Source of the DNA: Phytoactinopolyspora halophila
GTDB taxonomy: Bacteria > Actinomycetota > Actinomycetes > Jiangellales > Jiangellaceae
NCBI RefSeq assembly: GCF_003287285.1
Contig: NZ_QMIG01000013.1
Span: 59,445-123,444, forward strand
Direction of reading: 5' to 3'
DNA: 64,000 nt
Position 1 is the stretch's first letter, and each line of letters opens with the position of its first letter. The notes beneath the pieces were generated by a model, which worked only from the letters and a program-made list of their open reading frames with translations, was not told where the DNA came from and ran no database searches. Below are positions 9,123-18,172 of this stretch, in pieces. A program made the position numbers and the translations under genes.

Positions 9123-9951
9123 ATTCGGCGGCGACCTCGGCCAGGTCGCCGACGCGGAGCTCGCCCGGAGTCTCGGGGATGAGGTTGACGCCGAACCACA
9201 CCTCGCCGTCCCATCGGCGGTAGCGCGACAGGGTCCGCAGCGGTTCCTTGCCCTTCACCAGCGAATCCGGATCGATGGTGGTCAGCACGCACCGGCCGCA
9301 GGGCTTGGCAACCCGGAACTCGATATCGCCGAGCCGGATCCGTGACCACGTGTCCTCGGCGAACGGTGTGTCGTTCTCGACGACGACGTTTGGCCGGAAC
9401 CTGCGCATCGGCAACGGCTCGACGATCTCGCCACGCTGGCGGGCATCCGACTCGATCCACCTGTTGAGCTGGTCCAACGAGCTGGTGGTGGCGAGGAGCA
9501 ACGGGAAGCCGTCGGCGAAGCTGACGCGGTCGTCCGGCTGCGCGTGTTGCGGCTCGACCGCCCGGCGGCGAGGATCGTCGAGCCAGACTAGCCGGACGTC
9601 GTGGTCCAGCAGGGAGCTGAGCCACGCGTCGGCGTCCGCGCTGGGATGTGTGGCGCTGAGCTCGTCTCGAAAGACGTCGACGTCGACGAGCGGCTCGGCT
9701 GGCGCCTTGGTGGCATCGACGTCGATCGGTTCGGCGTGCGGGCCGTGCAGGCGCAGCTGTCCGGGAGCATCGGGCGTCGCCGTGACGTGGAGCAGCCGGG
9801 GAAAGCGCCGGGCGGTCACTGCCGATCCCTTCGCGTCGACCGCCATCCAGCGGCGATCGCCGGCCAGGCCCCACGGCTCGACGGGGGCGGAGTCGACCGG
9901 GTGACCGTGGGTGGACTTCACGGGGTAGATGGTCAGCTGGCTGACACGCAT
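9094..9951 (-). CDS. MOSC-domain protein (YcbX/mARC-like)
   Basis: The 285-residue product has an N-terminal MOSC beta-barrel domain (LTIYPVKSTHGHPVDSAPVE, GLAGDRRWMAVDA) and a C-terminal MOSC domain (LPMRRFRPNVVVE, AKPCGRCVLTTIDPDSL). The cysteine in KPCGRC corresponds to the molybdenum-cofactor ligand of mARC-type enzymes, which reduce N-hydroxylated compounds. The start is placed at the ATG of MRVSQLTIYP; reading further upstream gives no conserved sequence. It lies 19 bp downstream of the deaminase/aldolase-like gene, so they may share a transcript. The true substrate is not known. Confidence 0.85.
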   Translation of the reverse strand: MRVSQLTIYPVKSTHGHPVDSAPVEPWGLAGDRRWMAVDAKGSAVTARRFPRLLHVTATPDAPGQLRLHGPHAEPIDVDATKAPAEPLVDVDVFRDELSATHPSADADAWLSSLLDHDVRLVWLDDPRRRAVEPQHAQPDDRVSFADGFPLLLATTSSLDQLNRWIESDARQRGEIVEPLPMRRFRPNVVVENDTPFAEDTWSRIRLGDIEFRVAKPCGRCVLTTIDPDSLVKGKEPLRTLSRYRRWDGEVWFGVNLIPETPGELRVGDLAEVAAESTPDRRRSR

Positions 9952-9970
9952 CTGGTCGGAACCCGCCGCG

Positions 9971-11287
9971 CTACAGGAACGTCTTGCCGTCGCCGCGGTA
10001 GGTGGGCGCGGTGTCGACGAGCCGCTCGCCGCGGACCAGGTGGTAGCTGTAGAAGTGCTCGGCCAGTTCGCCCGCCTTGCCGTGCCGGAACCACACGAGA
10101 TCGCCGAGCGCCAGCCCGTCGGCGGTCGCGCCGAGCAACGGCGTCTGGGTCTGCCCGGCACCTTCCGAACGGCTGAGCCGCAGCCCTTCGGGAAGCCACG
10201 GCACGGGCAGCCGCAGCGGGTCGGCGGGACCGCTGGCAAGGTAGCCACCGCCGGCGACGGTCACCGTTCCCGGCCCGGGGCGGCGAACTACGGGCAAGGC
10301 GAAGAAGGCGGCGGGGCGGTAGCCGGCGGAGTTGTTGTCCAGCGTCACCGGACCCAGGAGGCCAGAACCCGCGGCGACCTCGGTGATGCCGTGCGCCGCG
10401 GCGGTGTCGCGGATCGAGCCGGTTCCGCCCCCAGTGACGAATTCGAGATCGGTGACGTTGCACACGGCGTCGATGACGGCGGCGCGCCGCGCGGCGAGGT
10501 CACGCTCGGAACGTTTCTGGATCATCCGATGCAGCCGGGCACGCAGCCCACGCCGCGGTAGGTGATCGTGGGCGTTGGCGAACTGCGTCTCGAAGGCCTG
10601 CAACCCCACGAGGCGGAAACCAGGCCGCGACACGACCGCGCGGGCGAGGCGAACGACGTCCTCGGGGGCGCGCAGCGGCGAGCGGCGGGCACCGGAGCGT
10701 ATCCGGCCGCGCAGCGCCTGCCACGAGCAGTCGAGATCCAGGCAGACGCGCAGCTCGGCCCGCGCCTCGGGGGCGGCCACCGCGTCGACGAGATCCAGCT
10801 GGGCGATGTCGTCAACCATGATGGTGACCCGGCCGGCGAGGTGCTCGTCGCTCACGAGCCGCGAGAGTGCCCGCCGGTCGGCACTGGGGTAGGCGACGAC
10901 AGCGTCGTCGCAGATTCCGGTGCCGGCGAGCCAGATTGCCTCGGAGAGGGTGTAGGCGAGCACGCCCCGAAATCCCTCCCGGCCGAGGGCATCGCGCAGC
11001 AGTGCGCGGTTGCGAAGCGCCGCGCTCACGACACGGATCGGGGTTCCCGCGGCGCGGTGGAGAAGTTCTTCGGCGTTGGCGTCCCAGGCGTCCATGTCGA
11101 TGGCCGCGAGCGGGACGTCGCAACTCGTCGTCGCCGAGTTGAGCCGATGTCGCAGGTCAGCGCGCGAGCTTGCGGGCGGGGCCGTGGGTGCGTTCCGGGA
11201 CACGTCGTCGCCATCCGAGATGCGGTCGGGACCCGCGCCAGGCGGTGGCGGTGGCGGGGTCGTTTCGTCTGCGAGCTTGATCTCCAC
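9971..11287 (-). CDS. Alanine racemase N-terminal-fold protein (amino acid deaminase/aldolase family) lacking the PLP lysine
   Basis: The protein looks like a fold-type-III PLP enzyme related to D-threonine aldolase, D-serine dehydratase and actinobacterial 'amino acid deaminase/aldolase' proteins. Family landmarks are VPLAAIDMDAWDANAEELL, ILAYTLSEAIWLA-like strands, VTIMVDDIAQLDLVD, LQAFETQFA and EFVTGGGTGS. The family usually has a lysine in a segment like RVASKSVR; here the codons read RVVSAALR, so alanine takes that place. Either the enzyme has lost PLP catalysis or another residue serves. The GTG start at 11287 gives a low-complexity N-terminus, so a later GTG (11203) is possible. This is a recall-based alignment, not a computed one. 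Confidence 0.75.
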   Translation of the reverse strand: MEIKLADETTPPPPPPGAGPDRISDGDDVSRNAPTAPPASSRADLRHRLNSATTSCDVPLAAIDMDAWDANAEELLHRAAGTPIRVVSAALRNRALLRDALGREGFRGVLAYTLSEAIWLAGTGICDDAVVAYPSADRRALSRLVSDEHLAGRVTIMVDDIAQLDLVDAVAAPEARAELRVCLDLDCSWQALRGRIRSGARRSPLRAPEDVVRLARAVVSRPGFRLVGLQAFETQFANAHDHLPRRGLRARLHRMIQKRSERDLAARRAAVIDAVCNVTDLEFVTGGGTGSIRDTAAAHGITEVAAGSGLLGPVTLDNNSAGYRPAAFFALPVVRRPGPGTVTVAGGGYLASGPADPLRLPVPWLPEGLRLSRSEGAGQTQTPLLGATADGLALGDLVWFRHGKAGELAEHFYSYHLVRGERLVDTAPTYRGDGKTFL

Positions 11288-11439
11288 CCGGAATGCTTAT
11301 CAGACAATCACCATCCGGGTCACTACCGGCCTAACCACCACGCGTTGCCCGATATGATCAATCTTGCGGAGAAGTGCGACATCTGCCCCGCCGGGGGAGT
11401 GCCACGAGCCGTAGCCGGGACGTTCTAGCGTGGAGCGGT

Positions 11440-11952
11440 ATGTCGAGAACTCTCGTACTGTTGCGGCACGCCAAGTCCGCGTGGCCGGACGAGGACGTGT
11501 CGGATCGTGAGCGGCCACTGACCACGCGTGGCGGTCGCGACGCTGCCGCGGTGGGTCGCTGGCTTCGAGATCAGGCTCTGGCGCCGCAGCTCGCCCTGGT
11601 CTCGGGTGCACGTCGCACCCGGGAGACGTATGACGGAATGGCCGGCGAGCTCGACCCGGCGCCGGAACTGCAGGTCGCCGATGCCGCCTACGCGGCCGGG
11701 ACCGGCGACCTGCTCGACCTCGTCCGGGACATCCCCGACGACGTGTCCTCGGCGATCCTCATCGGGCACAACCCGGGGATCGCCACGCTGGCGAGCCTGA
11801 TCGACGACGAAGCGACCGACGTGCCGGAGCGGCAGCAGATGCGCTTGAACTTCCGTACCGCGGCGTGTGCGGTCTTCGAGGTCGACGGCCACTGGTCAGG
11901 CATCGATCCGGGCACGGCCAGACTCGTCGCGTTCGCCGTGCCGCGCGGCTAG
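11440..11952 (+). CDS. SixA-like phosphohistidine phosphatase (histidine phosphatase superfamily)
   Basis: This 170-residue protein is a short branch-1 histidine phosphatase. The catalytic RHG-type motif is LVLLRHAKSAW near the N-terminus; a second arginine lies in SGARRTRETY, and the proton-donor region and second histidine are in ILIGHNPGIATLA. This pattern (RHAKS, GHNP) is typical of SixA, which removes phosphate from the HPt domain of ArcB in Escherichia coli. No histidine kinase is adjacent, so the substrate is unknown. The ATG at 11440 is chosen because homology begins there. Confidence 0.88.
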   Translation: MSRTLVLLRHAKSAWPDEDVSDRERPLTTRGGRDAAAVGRWLRDQALAPQLALVSGARRTRETYDGMAGELDPAPELQVADAAYAAGTGDLLDLVRDIPDDVSSAILIGHNPGIATLASLIDDEATDVPERQQMRLNFRTAACAVFEVDGHWSGIDPGTARLVAFAVPRG

Positions 11953-12020
11953 GCAAGCGGACCGAGACCAGCCGGTGACGGCCAGCATCCGCCCGCTTCT
12001 CGAACCAGCGTCTAGCCCGC

Positions 12021-12311
12021 CTAGAAGTCGTGCGGTGCCTCAGCGGCGTATTGCGTACGGAACCGCTTGAGGTGGATGTGCCGGCTCAGCCGTATCAGCG
12101 GGCGGACCAGCAACTCGATGCTGCCCACCAGGAAGCACCACGTTCCCGCCGTCTCCCAGGCAGCGAAGAAGTACATGATGCTGCCGACGATGAACCAGAG
12201 CGCGATGAGGATGTCGTTGACGATGCTGGCGGTCTCGTACCGCCGGCGGATCACCAGCTCCTCCCGGCCGAGCCGAAGAATCAGATCCCGATCGTGTGCG
12301 TCGTCCGACAT
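12021..12311 (-). CDS. YrhK-like small membrane protein
   Basis: The 96-residue product has an N-terminal charged segment (ILRLGREELVIRRRYETASI), then two hydrophobic helices (NDILIALWFIVGSIMYFF and GTWCFLVGSIELLVRPLIRL) and a basic tail. The arrangement and the RRRYE..I.ND core fit the YrhK domain family of unknown function. It follows serB by 33 bp on the same strand and may be co-transcribed with it. Confidence 0.75.
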   Translation of the reverse strand: MSDDAHDRDLILRLGREELVIRRRYETASIVNDILIALWFIVGSIMYFFAAWETAGTWCFLVGSIELLVRPLIRLSRHIHLKRFRTQYAAEAPHDF

Positions 12312-12344
12312 GTGCCGCCTCCGTCCGTGCGTGCGTCCGGCACG

Positions 12345-13616
12345 TCAAGGCTGGGGTACCGGCGGGGCCGGGGTGGTGTATCCGTCCGCGGCGTCGGCGG
12401 CCTCGATCTCCTCGCGGCTGATGCCCAGCAGGTAGAGCACCGCGTCAAGATAGGGGACGTTGACGGCGGCGTCGGCGGCGCTGCGGACCACGGGCTTGGC
12501 GTTGAACGCGACACCGAGACCGGCTGTGGCGATCATGTCGAGATCGTTCGCACCGTCGCCGATGGCGATGGTCTGCGAGAGCGGCACCTCGGCCTCCGCG
12601 GCGAACCGGCGCAGCGCGGCCGCCTTTCCGGCGCGGTCGAGAACGGGGCCGGAAAGGCGCCCGGTGAGCCGGCCGTCCACGATTTCGAGAGTGTTCGCGG
12701 CCGCGTAATCGAGCTCGAGCTCGCTGGCCAGGCCGTCGGTGATCTGGCTGAACCCGCCGCTGACGATGGCGCACTGGTAATCGAGCCGTTTCAGCGTGCG
12801 CACCAGCGTGCGTGCTCCCGGGGTGAAAATGACGTCGTTGCGGACGTCGTCCAGGGCAGAAGCGGGCAAGCCGGCGAGCAGCTCGACCCTGGCCCGCAGC
12901 GATTCCGCGAAGTCGAGCTCGCCGCGCATCGCCGCCGCCGTGACTCCGGCAACCTGGTCGAGTACGCCGGCGCGGGCGGCGAGCATCTCGACGACCTCGC
13001 CCTGCACGAGAGTGGAGTCGACATCCATGACGACGAGGCGCTTCGCCCGCCGGATCAACCCGGACGGTTGCACCGCGACGTCGACGCCGCTGGTCAGTGC
13101 CTCGTCGGCGAGCTCGGCCTTGAGATGCTCCGGATGCGTTCCGGAGACCTCCAGCTCGATGGACGTGACCGGGTACGAGGCGAGCCGGACGATGCGGTCG
13201 ATGTTGGCGCCGGTGCGGGCGATGCGCCCGGCCAGGGCCTCGATGGCGGTGGGACGCAAGGGGTAACCGAGCACCGTCACGTGTGCTTGCTCGGTGGGAG
13301 CGGGGTCGCGATGCCCGTGACTGAGCTCCACCTGGAGCTCCAGCTGGGCGGCGACGTCAGCGAGCGTGCGCTGCAGGGTGCTCCTGTCCGGTGGTTGGCC
13401 GAGCAGGGCGGCGAGCACGAGCTTGCCTCCGGCGGTCACCTGCTCGATATCGCGAATCTCGATCTCGTACGGAGCCAGAGCGGCGAAGATGCTGGAGGTC
13501 AGGCCGGGGCGATCCTGCCCGGTGAACGTCACCAGCAGTGCATCGGCGCGCGCGGCAGCGGTGTCGTGGCCGCCGGCAGCGCCCGATGCGCCATGCGGAC
13601 TTGTCGGAGCAGTCAT
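12345..13616 (-). CDS. serB: Phosphoserine phosphatase with N-terminal ACT domains
   Basis: SerB dephosphorylates phosphoserine in the last step of serine synthesis. The HAD-type catalytic domain shows the nucleophile motif VVMDVDSTLVQGE, motif II AIVSGGFSQI, and motif IV IGDGANDLDMIATAGLGVAF. About 190 residues before it form two ACT-like regulatory domains (LLVTFTGQDRPGLTSSIF and HVTVLGYPLRPTAIEALA), as in the mycobacterial enzyme. The start is placed at the ATG of MTAPTSPHG, 13 bp after the upstream gene's stop; extending upstream adds no conserved sequence. Confidence 0.94.
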   Translation of the reverse strand: MTAPTSPHGASGAAGGHDTAAARADALLVTFTGQDRPGLTSSIFAALAPYEIEIRDIEQVTAGGKLVLAALLGQPPDRSTLQRTLADVAAQLELQVELSHGHRDPAPTEQAHVTVLGYPLRPTAIEALAGRIARTGANIDRIVRLASYPVTSIELEVSGTHPEHLKAELADEALTSGVDVAVQPSGLIRRAKRLVVMDVDSTLVQGEVVEMLAARAGVLDQVAGVTAAAMRGELDFAESLRARVELLAGLPASALDDVRNDVIFTPGARTLVRTLKRLDYQCAIVSGGFSQITDGLASELELDYAAANTLEIVDGRLTGRLSGPVLDRAGKAAALRRFAAEAEVPLSQTIAIGDGANDLDMIATAGLGVAFNAKPVVRSAADAAVNVPYLDAVLYLLGISREEIEAADAADGYTTPAPPVPQP

Positions 13617-13629
13617 AACATCGTCAACG

Positions 13630-14388
13630 CTACCGGCTGCCGTCGAGCGAGTTGCAGGCGGCCACGAGCGCGTGCCGGGCGGCACGCTCCAGCGGCGTCA
13701 GCACGGCACGCCGGGATTCGGCCTCCGCGGCCGTGACGGCACCGCCGTCGTCATCGAGCGCCAGCTCGGCCACGGCCAGCAGCCGGATACTGCGTGCGGC
13801 AACGAGCTGAGCTTTTGTGGGGAACCCGCGCGGCAGTGGCTCGCCTGCCTTCGCGGAACGGACCTCGTCGAGCAGTGTGGCGACCTCGGGACGCCAGGAC
13901 GCGACGTCGAGCTTGGCCAGCGCCGAGCCCGTCTCGCGCAAGGTGTCGGCCAGCAACTGATCGGATTCCGCGAGGCGTGGCTCGGACGGCGGGGGATTGG
14001 CCGGGCGGCATCGCCACGTGACGAGATGGCCCTGATCTCCGGGCGGGCCGAACACCCGGATGTCAGGAACCAGTGCGTAGCCGGCGTTCTCGGCGATGAC
14101 TGCCTCGCCGGCATCGACGGCATCCTCGGTGAGATCCGCGGGCCCGCCAAGGCCGACGGGATCACCCGGCACCGGCAGGGATGCGCGGAATGCGCTCGCA
14201 CCCTGCTCCCGCAGGGTGGTCAGTGCGGTCGCGAGAGGCACGGCCGTGACGGCACCGGGGACGTCGACGACGTCATGTGGCTCGTCGTCGCCGCAGACGC
14301 GGGCCACGACGTCGTCGAGGGTGCACTGGTCGCGCAACCACGCACTAGCCCAAGCGGCAAGGCGGGCCGAACGAGGCATGGTCACCAT
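13630..14388 (-). CDS. Conserved actinobacterial protein of unknown function
   Basis: I do not recognise a named family. The 252-residue acidic, alanine-rich protein starts MVTMPRSARLAAWASAWLRDQ and has segments such as DDVVARVCGDDEPHDVVDV, LPVPGDPVGLGGPADL and IRVFGPPGDQGHLVTWRC. No signal peptide, transmembrane helix or metal motif is visible. It lies 13 bp upstream of serB on the same strand and is probably its operon partner. The ATG at 14379 is an alternative start. The body is clearly coding, with strong third-position GC. Confidence 0.75.
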   Translation of the reverse strand: MVTMPRSARLAAWASAWLRDQCTLDDVVARVCGDDEPHDVVDVPGAVTAVPLATALTTLREQGASAFRASLPVPGDPVGLGGPADLTEDAVDAGEAVIAENAGYALVPDIRVFGPPGDQGHLVTWRCRPANPPPSEPRLAESDQLLADTLRETGSALAKLDVASWRPEVATLLDEVRSAKAGEPLPRGFPTKAQLVAARSIRLLAVAELALDDDGGAVTAAEAESRRAVLTPLERAARHALVAACNSLDGSR

Positions 14389-14610
14389 ACGTCAAGCCTA
14401 GATGGTGCGGCTGCCAAGATCGTCGGTGGTTGCAGCCGATCCGGGGCCGTTCGCTGGTGGTGCAGGAACGCGAGCACAGGGACGGGTGGGTGGAGCGGTG
14501 TGGCGCGCCCGGTAGGGTGCGGATGCGGCCCCTAACCGGGCCCGGTGCCGAACCAGGTGACCGCCCGGATGCTGAACCGACCTACCGAGCGCTGAGGAGC
14601 TGGCTTGGCG

Positions 14611-15393
14611 ATGTCCGACGTGATCGAGTTCACCGATGTGACACTGGTGCGTGCAGGGCACCGGCTGCTCGACGGCGTCAGCTGGTCGGTGGCCGACGGG
14701 CAGCGGTGGGTGATCCTGGGGCCGAACGGCGCGGGCAAGACGACCCTGCTCCAGATTGCCGCCACCAACATGCACCCCACCAGCGGGCGCGCCGTCGTGC
14801 TCGGCGAGACGCTCGGCGCGGTCGACGTCTTCGAGCTGCGCCCGCTCATCGGATTGACGAGCGCGGCACTGGCCGAGCGGATTCCGGCCCGGGAGCGAGT
14901 ACTCGACGTCGTGCGGACGGCCGCCTACGGCGTGCTGGGCCGCTGGCGGGAGTCGTACGAGGACGTCGACGACAGCCGCGCCTACCAGTTGCTCGACCGC
15001 CTGGAGATTCCCCACCTGGCCGAGCGCACGTTCGGCACGCTCTCCGAGGGTGAACGCAAGCGGGCCCAGATCGCGCGTGCCATGATGAGCGATCCGGAGC
15101 TGCTGCTGCTCGACGAGCCGACGGCCGGTCTCGACCTCGGCGGCCGGGAGACACTCGTCGCCACGGTCGGCGAGATCGCCAGCGACCCGTCGTCGCCGGC
15201 GCTCGTCCTGGTGACGCACCACGTGGAAGAGATCCCGCGAGGAATCACGCACGCACTGCTGCTGCGCGAGGGTGGCGTGGTCGCGGCCGGACCGATCGAG
15301 ACCACGCTGACGTCGGACAACGTGAGTTCCTGTTTCGGGTTGCCGCTGCACATCGGCCATGACAACGGGCGGTGGAACGCGCGCGCCATCTGA
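14611..15393 (+). CDS. ABC transporter ATP-binding protein
   Basis: A single 260-residue ATPase domain with a complete set of motifs: Walker A GPNGAGKTTLLQ, the signature LSEGERKRAQIARAM, Walker B LLLLDEPTAGLDLGG and the switch histidine in LVLVTHHVEEIP. It resembles stand-alone ATPases of the YlmA/ModF-like type that lie without a permease gene. No permease is adjacent, so the cargo is unknown. A TTG at 14605 lies closer to the GAGGAG site and is an alternative start; the ATG was chosen. Confidence 0.9.
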   Translation: MSDVIEFTDVTLVRAGHRLLDGVSWSVADGQRWVILGPNGAGKTTLLQIAATNMHPTSGRAVVLGETLGAVDVFELRPLIGLTSAALAERIPARERVLDVVRTAAYGVLGRWRESYEDVDDSRAYQLLDRLEIPHLAERTFGTLSEGERKRAQIARAMMSDPELLLLDEPTAGLDLGGRETLVATVGEIASDPSSPALVLVTHHVEEIPRGITHALLLREGGVVAAGPIETTLTSDNVSSCFGLPLHIGHDNGRWNARAI

Positions 15394-15430
15394 GCCGGGA
15401 CACGCGATTGCCGGGGCGTAATCTGGATCC

Positions 15431-15898
15431 ATGCAAGGGTTCTGGGACTGGCTGAGCGACAACGAGTGGTCGGCTTGGCTGGGACTGGCGTTCCTCTTCG
15501 GGATTTTCGAGACCACAACGCTCGATCTCGTGTTCCTGATGATGGCTGCCGGCGCGCTCAGTGGTGCGCTGGCGGCGATACTTGAGGTGCCGCTCGTCGG
15601 ACAGATGCTGATCGCCATCGGCGTGTCAGCGATCATGATCGGCGTGGTGCGTCCTATAGCCAAACGACACATGCGCATGCCACAGAAGGTACGCACCGGT
15701 GTGGCTGCGCTGGTGGGCCAGAGCGCCGTCGTACTCGAACCGGTGGACGGAGACGACGGGCGAATCAAGCTCGCCGGTGAAGAATGGACCGCGCGCAGTT
15801 TCGATGGCCGCACGGAAATCGAAGCCGGCAAGAACGTCGACGTGATCGAGATCGACGGTGCCACGGCACTCGTACTGCCGGAGGATGGCCCGTTGTAG
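15431..15898 (+). CDS. NfeD-like membrane protein
   Basis: The 155-residue protein has two or three N-terminal membrane helices (WSAWLGLAFLFGIFETTTLD, LVFLMMAAGALSGALAAIL, VGQMLIAIGVSAIMIGVV). A C-terminal OB-fold NfeD domain follows (VGQSAVVLEPVDGDDGRIKL, GEEWTARSFDG, VDVIEIDGATALVLP). NfeD proteins work with SPFH/stomatin proteins at the membrane, and the next gene is exactly such a protein, so the pair is almost certainly functional together. Confidence 0.9.
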   Translation: MQGFWDWLSDNEWSAWLGLAFLFGIFETTTLDLVFLMMAAGALSGALAAILEVPLVGQMLIAIGVSAIMIGVVRPIAKRHMRMPQKVRTGVAALVGQSAVVLEPVDGDDGRIKLAGEEWTARSFDGRTEIEAGKNVDVIEIDGATALVLPEDGPL

Positions 15899-15983
15899 CG
15901 TAGGTCACGTCATACCACGCTGGCGAGATACGGCTCCAGCTCTCCGGGGCCGATGACGTCATGTGCAATACGAAAGGTCACCG

Positions 15984-17234
15984 ATGGAAGCCGGACAGGC
16001 GTTTCTTCTCTTCGTCATCTTCCTGCTGGCCGTCTTCGTCTTGGTCGCGCTGGCCAAGGCGGTGCGGATCGTGCCACAAGCACGGGCGGGAATCGTCGAG
16101 CGGCTCGGCCGGTATCAGCGCACCCTGTCTCCGGGCCTGGCCGTCGTCGTCCCGTTCATCGACCGCGTGCTGCCCATGGTCGACCTGCGGGAACAGGTCG
16201 TCTCGTTCCCGCCGCAGCCAGTGATCACCCAGGACAACCTGGTGGTCTCGATCGACACGGTGGTGTACTACCAGGTGACCGACCCCAAGGCGGCCACCTA
16301 CGAGATCGCCAACTACATCCAGGGAATCGAGCAGCTGTCGGTCACCACGCTGCGTAACGTGATTGGTGGCATGGATCTGGAACGCACCCTGACCAGCCGC
16401 GAAGAGATCAACAGCGCGCTGCGCGGCGTACTCGACGACGCGACCGGCAAGTGGGGGATCCGGGTCAACCGGGTCGAGCTCAAGGCGATCGATCCGCCAC
16501 CGTCCATCCAGGATTCGATGGAGAAGCAGATGCGCGCGGACCGCGACAAGCGCGCGGCGATCCTTACGGCCGAGGGGTCGCGGCAGTCGCAGATCCTCAC
16601 CGCCGAAGGGGAGAAGCAGTCAGCGATCCTGTCGGCTGAAGGTGACAAGCAGGCCCAGATCCTGCGGGCCGAGGCGGACAAGCAGGCACAGATCCTCAAG
16701 GCTGACGGCGAGGCCAAGGCGATCGGCGCCGTGTTCAATGCGATTCACCAGGGCAAACCGGACCAGAAGCTGCTGTCCTACCAGTACCTGCAGATGATGC
16801 CGGAGATCGCCAAGGGCGACGCCAACAAGGTATGGATCGTTCCCAGCGAGATCGGCGCCGCCCTGGAGGGTCTCGGCCAGGCCGCGGGCAAGTTCGGCTC
16901 GACGTTCCCCGGCTCGGGGTTCCCCGGTCACGGAGCCGAAGGTGACGGTGATACCGAGGGGAGCGAACGGGACGAGGACGGGGCGATGCCCGGCGCCGCG
17001 GTAGCAGATGAGGTTCACGACGCGGCGAGCGATGCCGCGGCTGAAGGTGAGGCGGCTGTCACCGCGGCGCAGGACGAGGTGCGCGCCGCACTCAAGGCTG
17101 CCGAAGCCGCCTCCCGTGGACGGAGCACGTCGCCCGAAGACGTGGCTGCCGAGACCGGCGAGACGGACCCGGGCGGTCAGGGACCGGGTCATCCTCCGGA
17201 GCCCCCGCCCGTTCCACGGCCCCCGGAGAGCTGA
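15984..17234 (+). CDS. SPFH/band-7 (stomatin-like) membrane protein
   Basis: An N-terminal membrane helix (FLLFVIFLLAVFVLVALAKA) is followed by the band-7 domain: VPQARAGIVERLGRYQRTLS, DLREQVVSFPPQPVITQDN, VVYYQVTDPKAATYEI and VELKAIDPPPSIQDSMEKQM. Next comes a coiled-coil region with five repeats of the type ILTAEGEKQSA (residues about 195-250). The C-terminal 120 residues form an acidic, low-complexity extension ending in a proline-rich tail. The ATG at 15984 is preferred over 15963 because AAAGG is correctly spaced before it. It partners the NfeD gene upstream in membrane microdomain organisation. Confidence 0.9.
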   Translation: MEAGQAFLLFVIFLLAVFVLVALAKAVRIVPQARAGIVERLGRYQRTLSPGLAVVVPFIDRVLPMVDLREQVVSFPPQPVITQDNLVVSIDTVVYYQVTDPKAATYEIANYIQGIEQLSVTTLRNVIGGMDLERTLTSREEINSALRGVLDDATGKWGIRVNRVELKAIDPPPSIQDSMEKQMRADRDKRAAILTAEGSRQSQILTAEGEKQSAILSAEGDKQAQILRAEADKQAQILKADGEAKAIGAVFNAIHQGKPDQKLLSYQYLQMMPEIAKGDANKVWIVPSEIGAALEGLGQAAGKFGSTFPGSGFPGHGAEGDGDTEGSERDEDGAMPGAAVADEVHDAASDAAAEGEAAVTAAQDEVRAALKAAEAASRGRSTSPEDVAAETGETDPGGQGPGHPPEPPPVPRPPES

Positions 17235-17257
17235 GCGGGCGAGGCCGTAGCGAGAGC

Positions 17258-18055
17258 GTGTACACGGTACATATCGACGACCCCGGAGATGCCCGCCTCG
17301 CCGACTACGTGTCGCTGCGCGATGTACAGTTGCGCACGTCGCTGGAGGCGGAACACGGGCTGTTTCTCGCCGAGGGCGAGAAGGTGATCCGGCGCGCGGT
17401 CGAGGCAGGCTACGAGGTGCGCTCGTTCCTCATGGCGCCGAAGTGGCTGGACACGCTGGCTGATGTCCTGGAGACGGCCGGTGACGTCCCGTGTTACGTG
17501 GCCCCCGAGTCCGTCGTCGAACAGGTCACCGGCTTCCACGTGCACCGCGGCGCCCTGGCGTCGCTGTGCCGCACACCCATGCCCGCCCTGGAATCCGTGC
17601 TCGAACACGCGGAGCGAGTGGTCATCCTGGAAGATCTGGTCGATCACACCAACGTGGGCGCCGCGTTCCGGAGTGCCGCCGCGCTGGGGTGGGACGCGGT
17701 GCTGCTGAGCCCTCGCTGCGCCGACCCGCTGTACCGGAGATCGATCAAGGTGTCGATGGGTTCGGTCTTCACCGTGCCGTACACGCGGATCGAGCACTGG
17801 TACGACGGCCCGGGCACGGTGCGCGCCGCCGGGTTCGAGGTGTTCGCGCTGACCCCGGCCGCCGATGCCGTCGACCTCGCCGAGGTCGAGGCGCCCCGGC
17901 GGATGGCGCTGCTCGTCGGCACGGAAGGCGAGGGATTGAGCCAGCGCTGGATACGCGAAGCCGATCAGAGAGTGCGTATCCCGATGTGGAGCGGAGTCGA
18001 GTCCCTCAACGTCGCCGCCGCCACGGCCGTGGCATGCTACGCGCTGCGCCGCTGA
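17258..18055 (+). CDS. TrmH/SpoU-family RNA 2'-O-methyltransferase
   Basis: The 265-residue protein has an N-terminal substrate-binding domain (EHGLFLAEGEKVIRRAVEAG) and the knotted SPOUT domain. Motif 1 is DHTNVGAAFRSAAALGWDAV, motif 2 is LLVGTEGEGLSQRWI and motif 3 is RIPMWSGVESLNVAAATAV. These enzymes methylate ribose 2'-OH in rRNA or tRNA using SAM. The GTG start gives the expected N-terminus. The target nucleotide cannot be predicted from the sequence. Confidence 0.9.
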   Translation: MYTVHIDDPGDARLADYVSLRDVQLRTSLEAEHGLFLAEGEKVIRRAVEAGYEVRSFLMAPKWLDTLADVLETAGDVPCYVAPESVVEQVTGFHVHRGALASLCRTPMPALESVLEHAERVVILEDLVDHTNVGAAFRSAAALGWDAVLLSPRCADPLYRRSIKVSMGSVFTVPYTRIEHWYDGPGTVRAAGFEVFALTPAADAVDLAEVEAPRRMALLVGTEGEGLSQRWIREADQRVRIPMWSGVESLNVAAATAVACYALRR

Positions 18056-18119
18056 ATCCCCCGTGTGATGCGCACCGGCGGACGAGCCGCGAGAGGCTGC
18101 CGGGCGGAGCGGGCGCGGA

Positions 18120-18167
18120 GCCGGAGTGGGGCAGTGCCGGAGTGAGGCGGCGCCGGAGTGAGGCAGC
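18120..18167. repeat. Three tandem 16-bp repeats
   Basis: Three contiguous 16-bp units close to GCCGGAGTGAGGCGGC occupy 18120-18135, 18136-18151 and 18152-18167. They fill the gap between the convergent methyltransferase and zinc-ribbon genes and end 5 bp before the latter's stop codon. Confidence 0.8.
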
Positions 18168-18172
18168 GCGGA

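Noticed and set aside
12030..13736. 568-codon plus-strand frame opposite serB
   Set aside because: SerB on the minus strand is certain; this frame has no recognisable motif and crosses two real genes.
14398..15864. 488-codon minus-strand frame opposite the ABC ATPase and NfeD genes
   Set aside because: The plus-strand genes have complete motifs and ribosome sites; the antisense frame does not.
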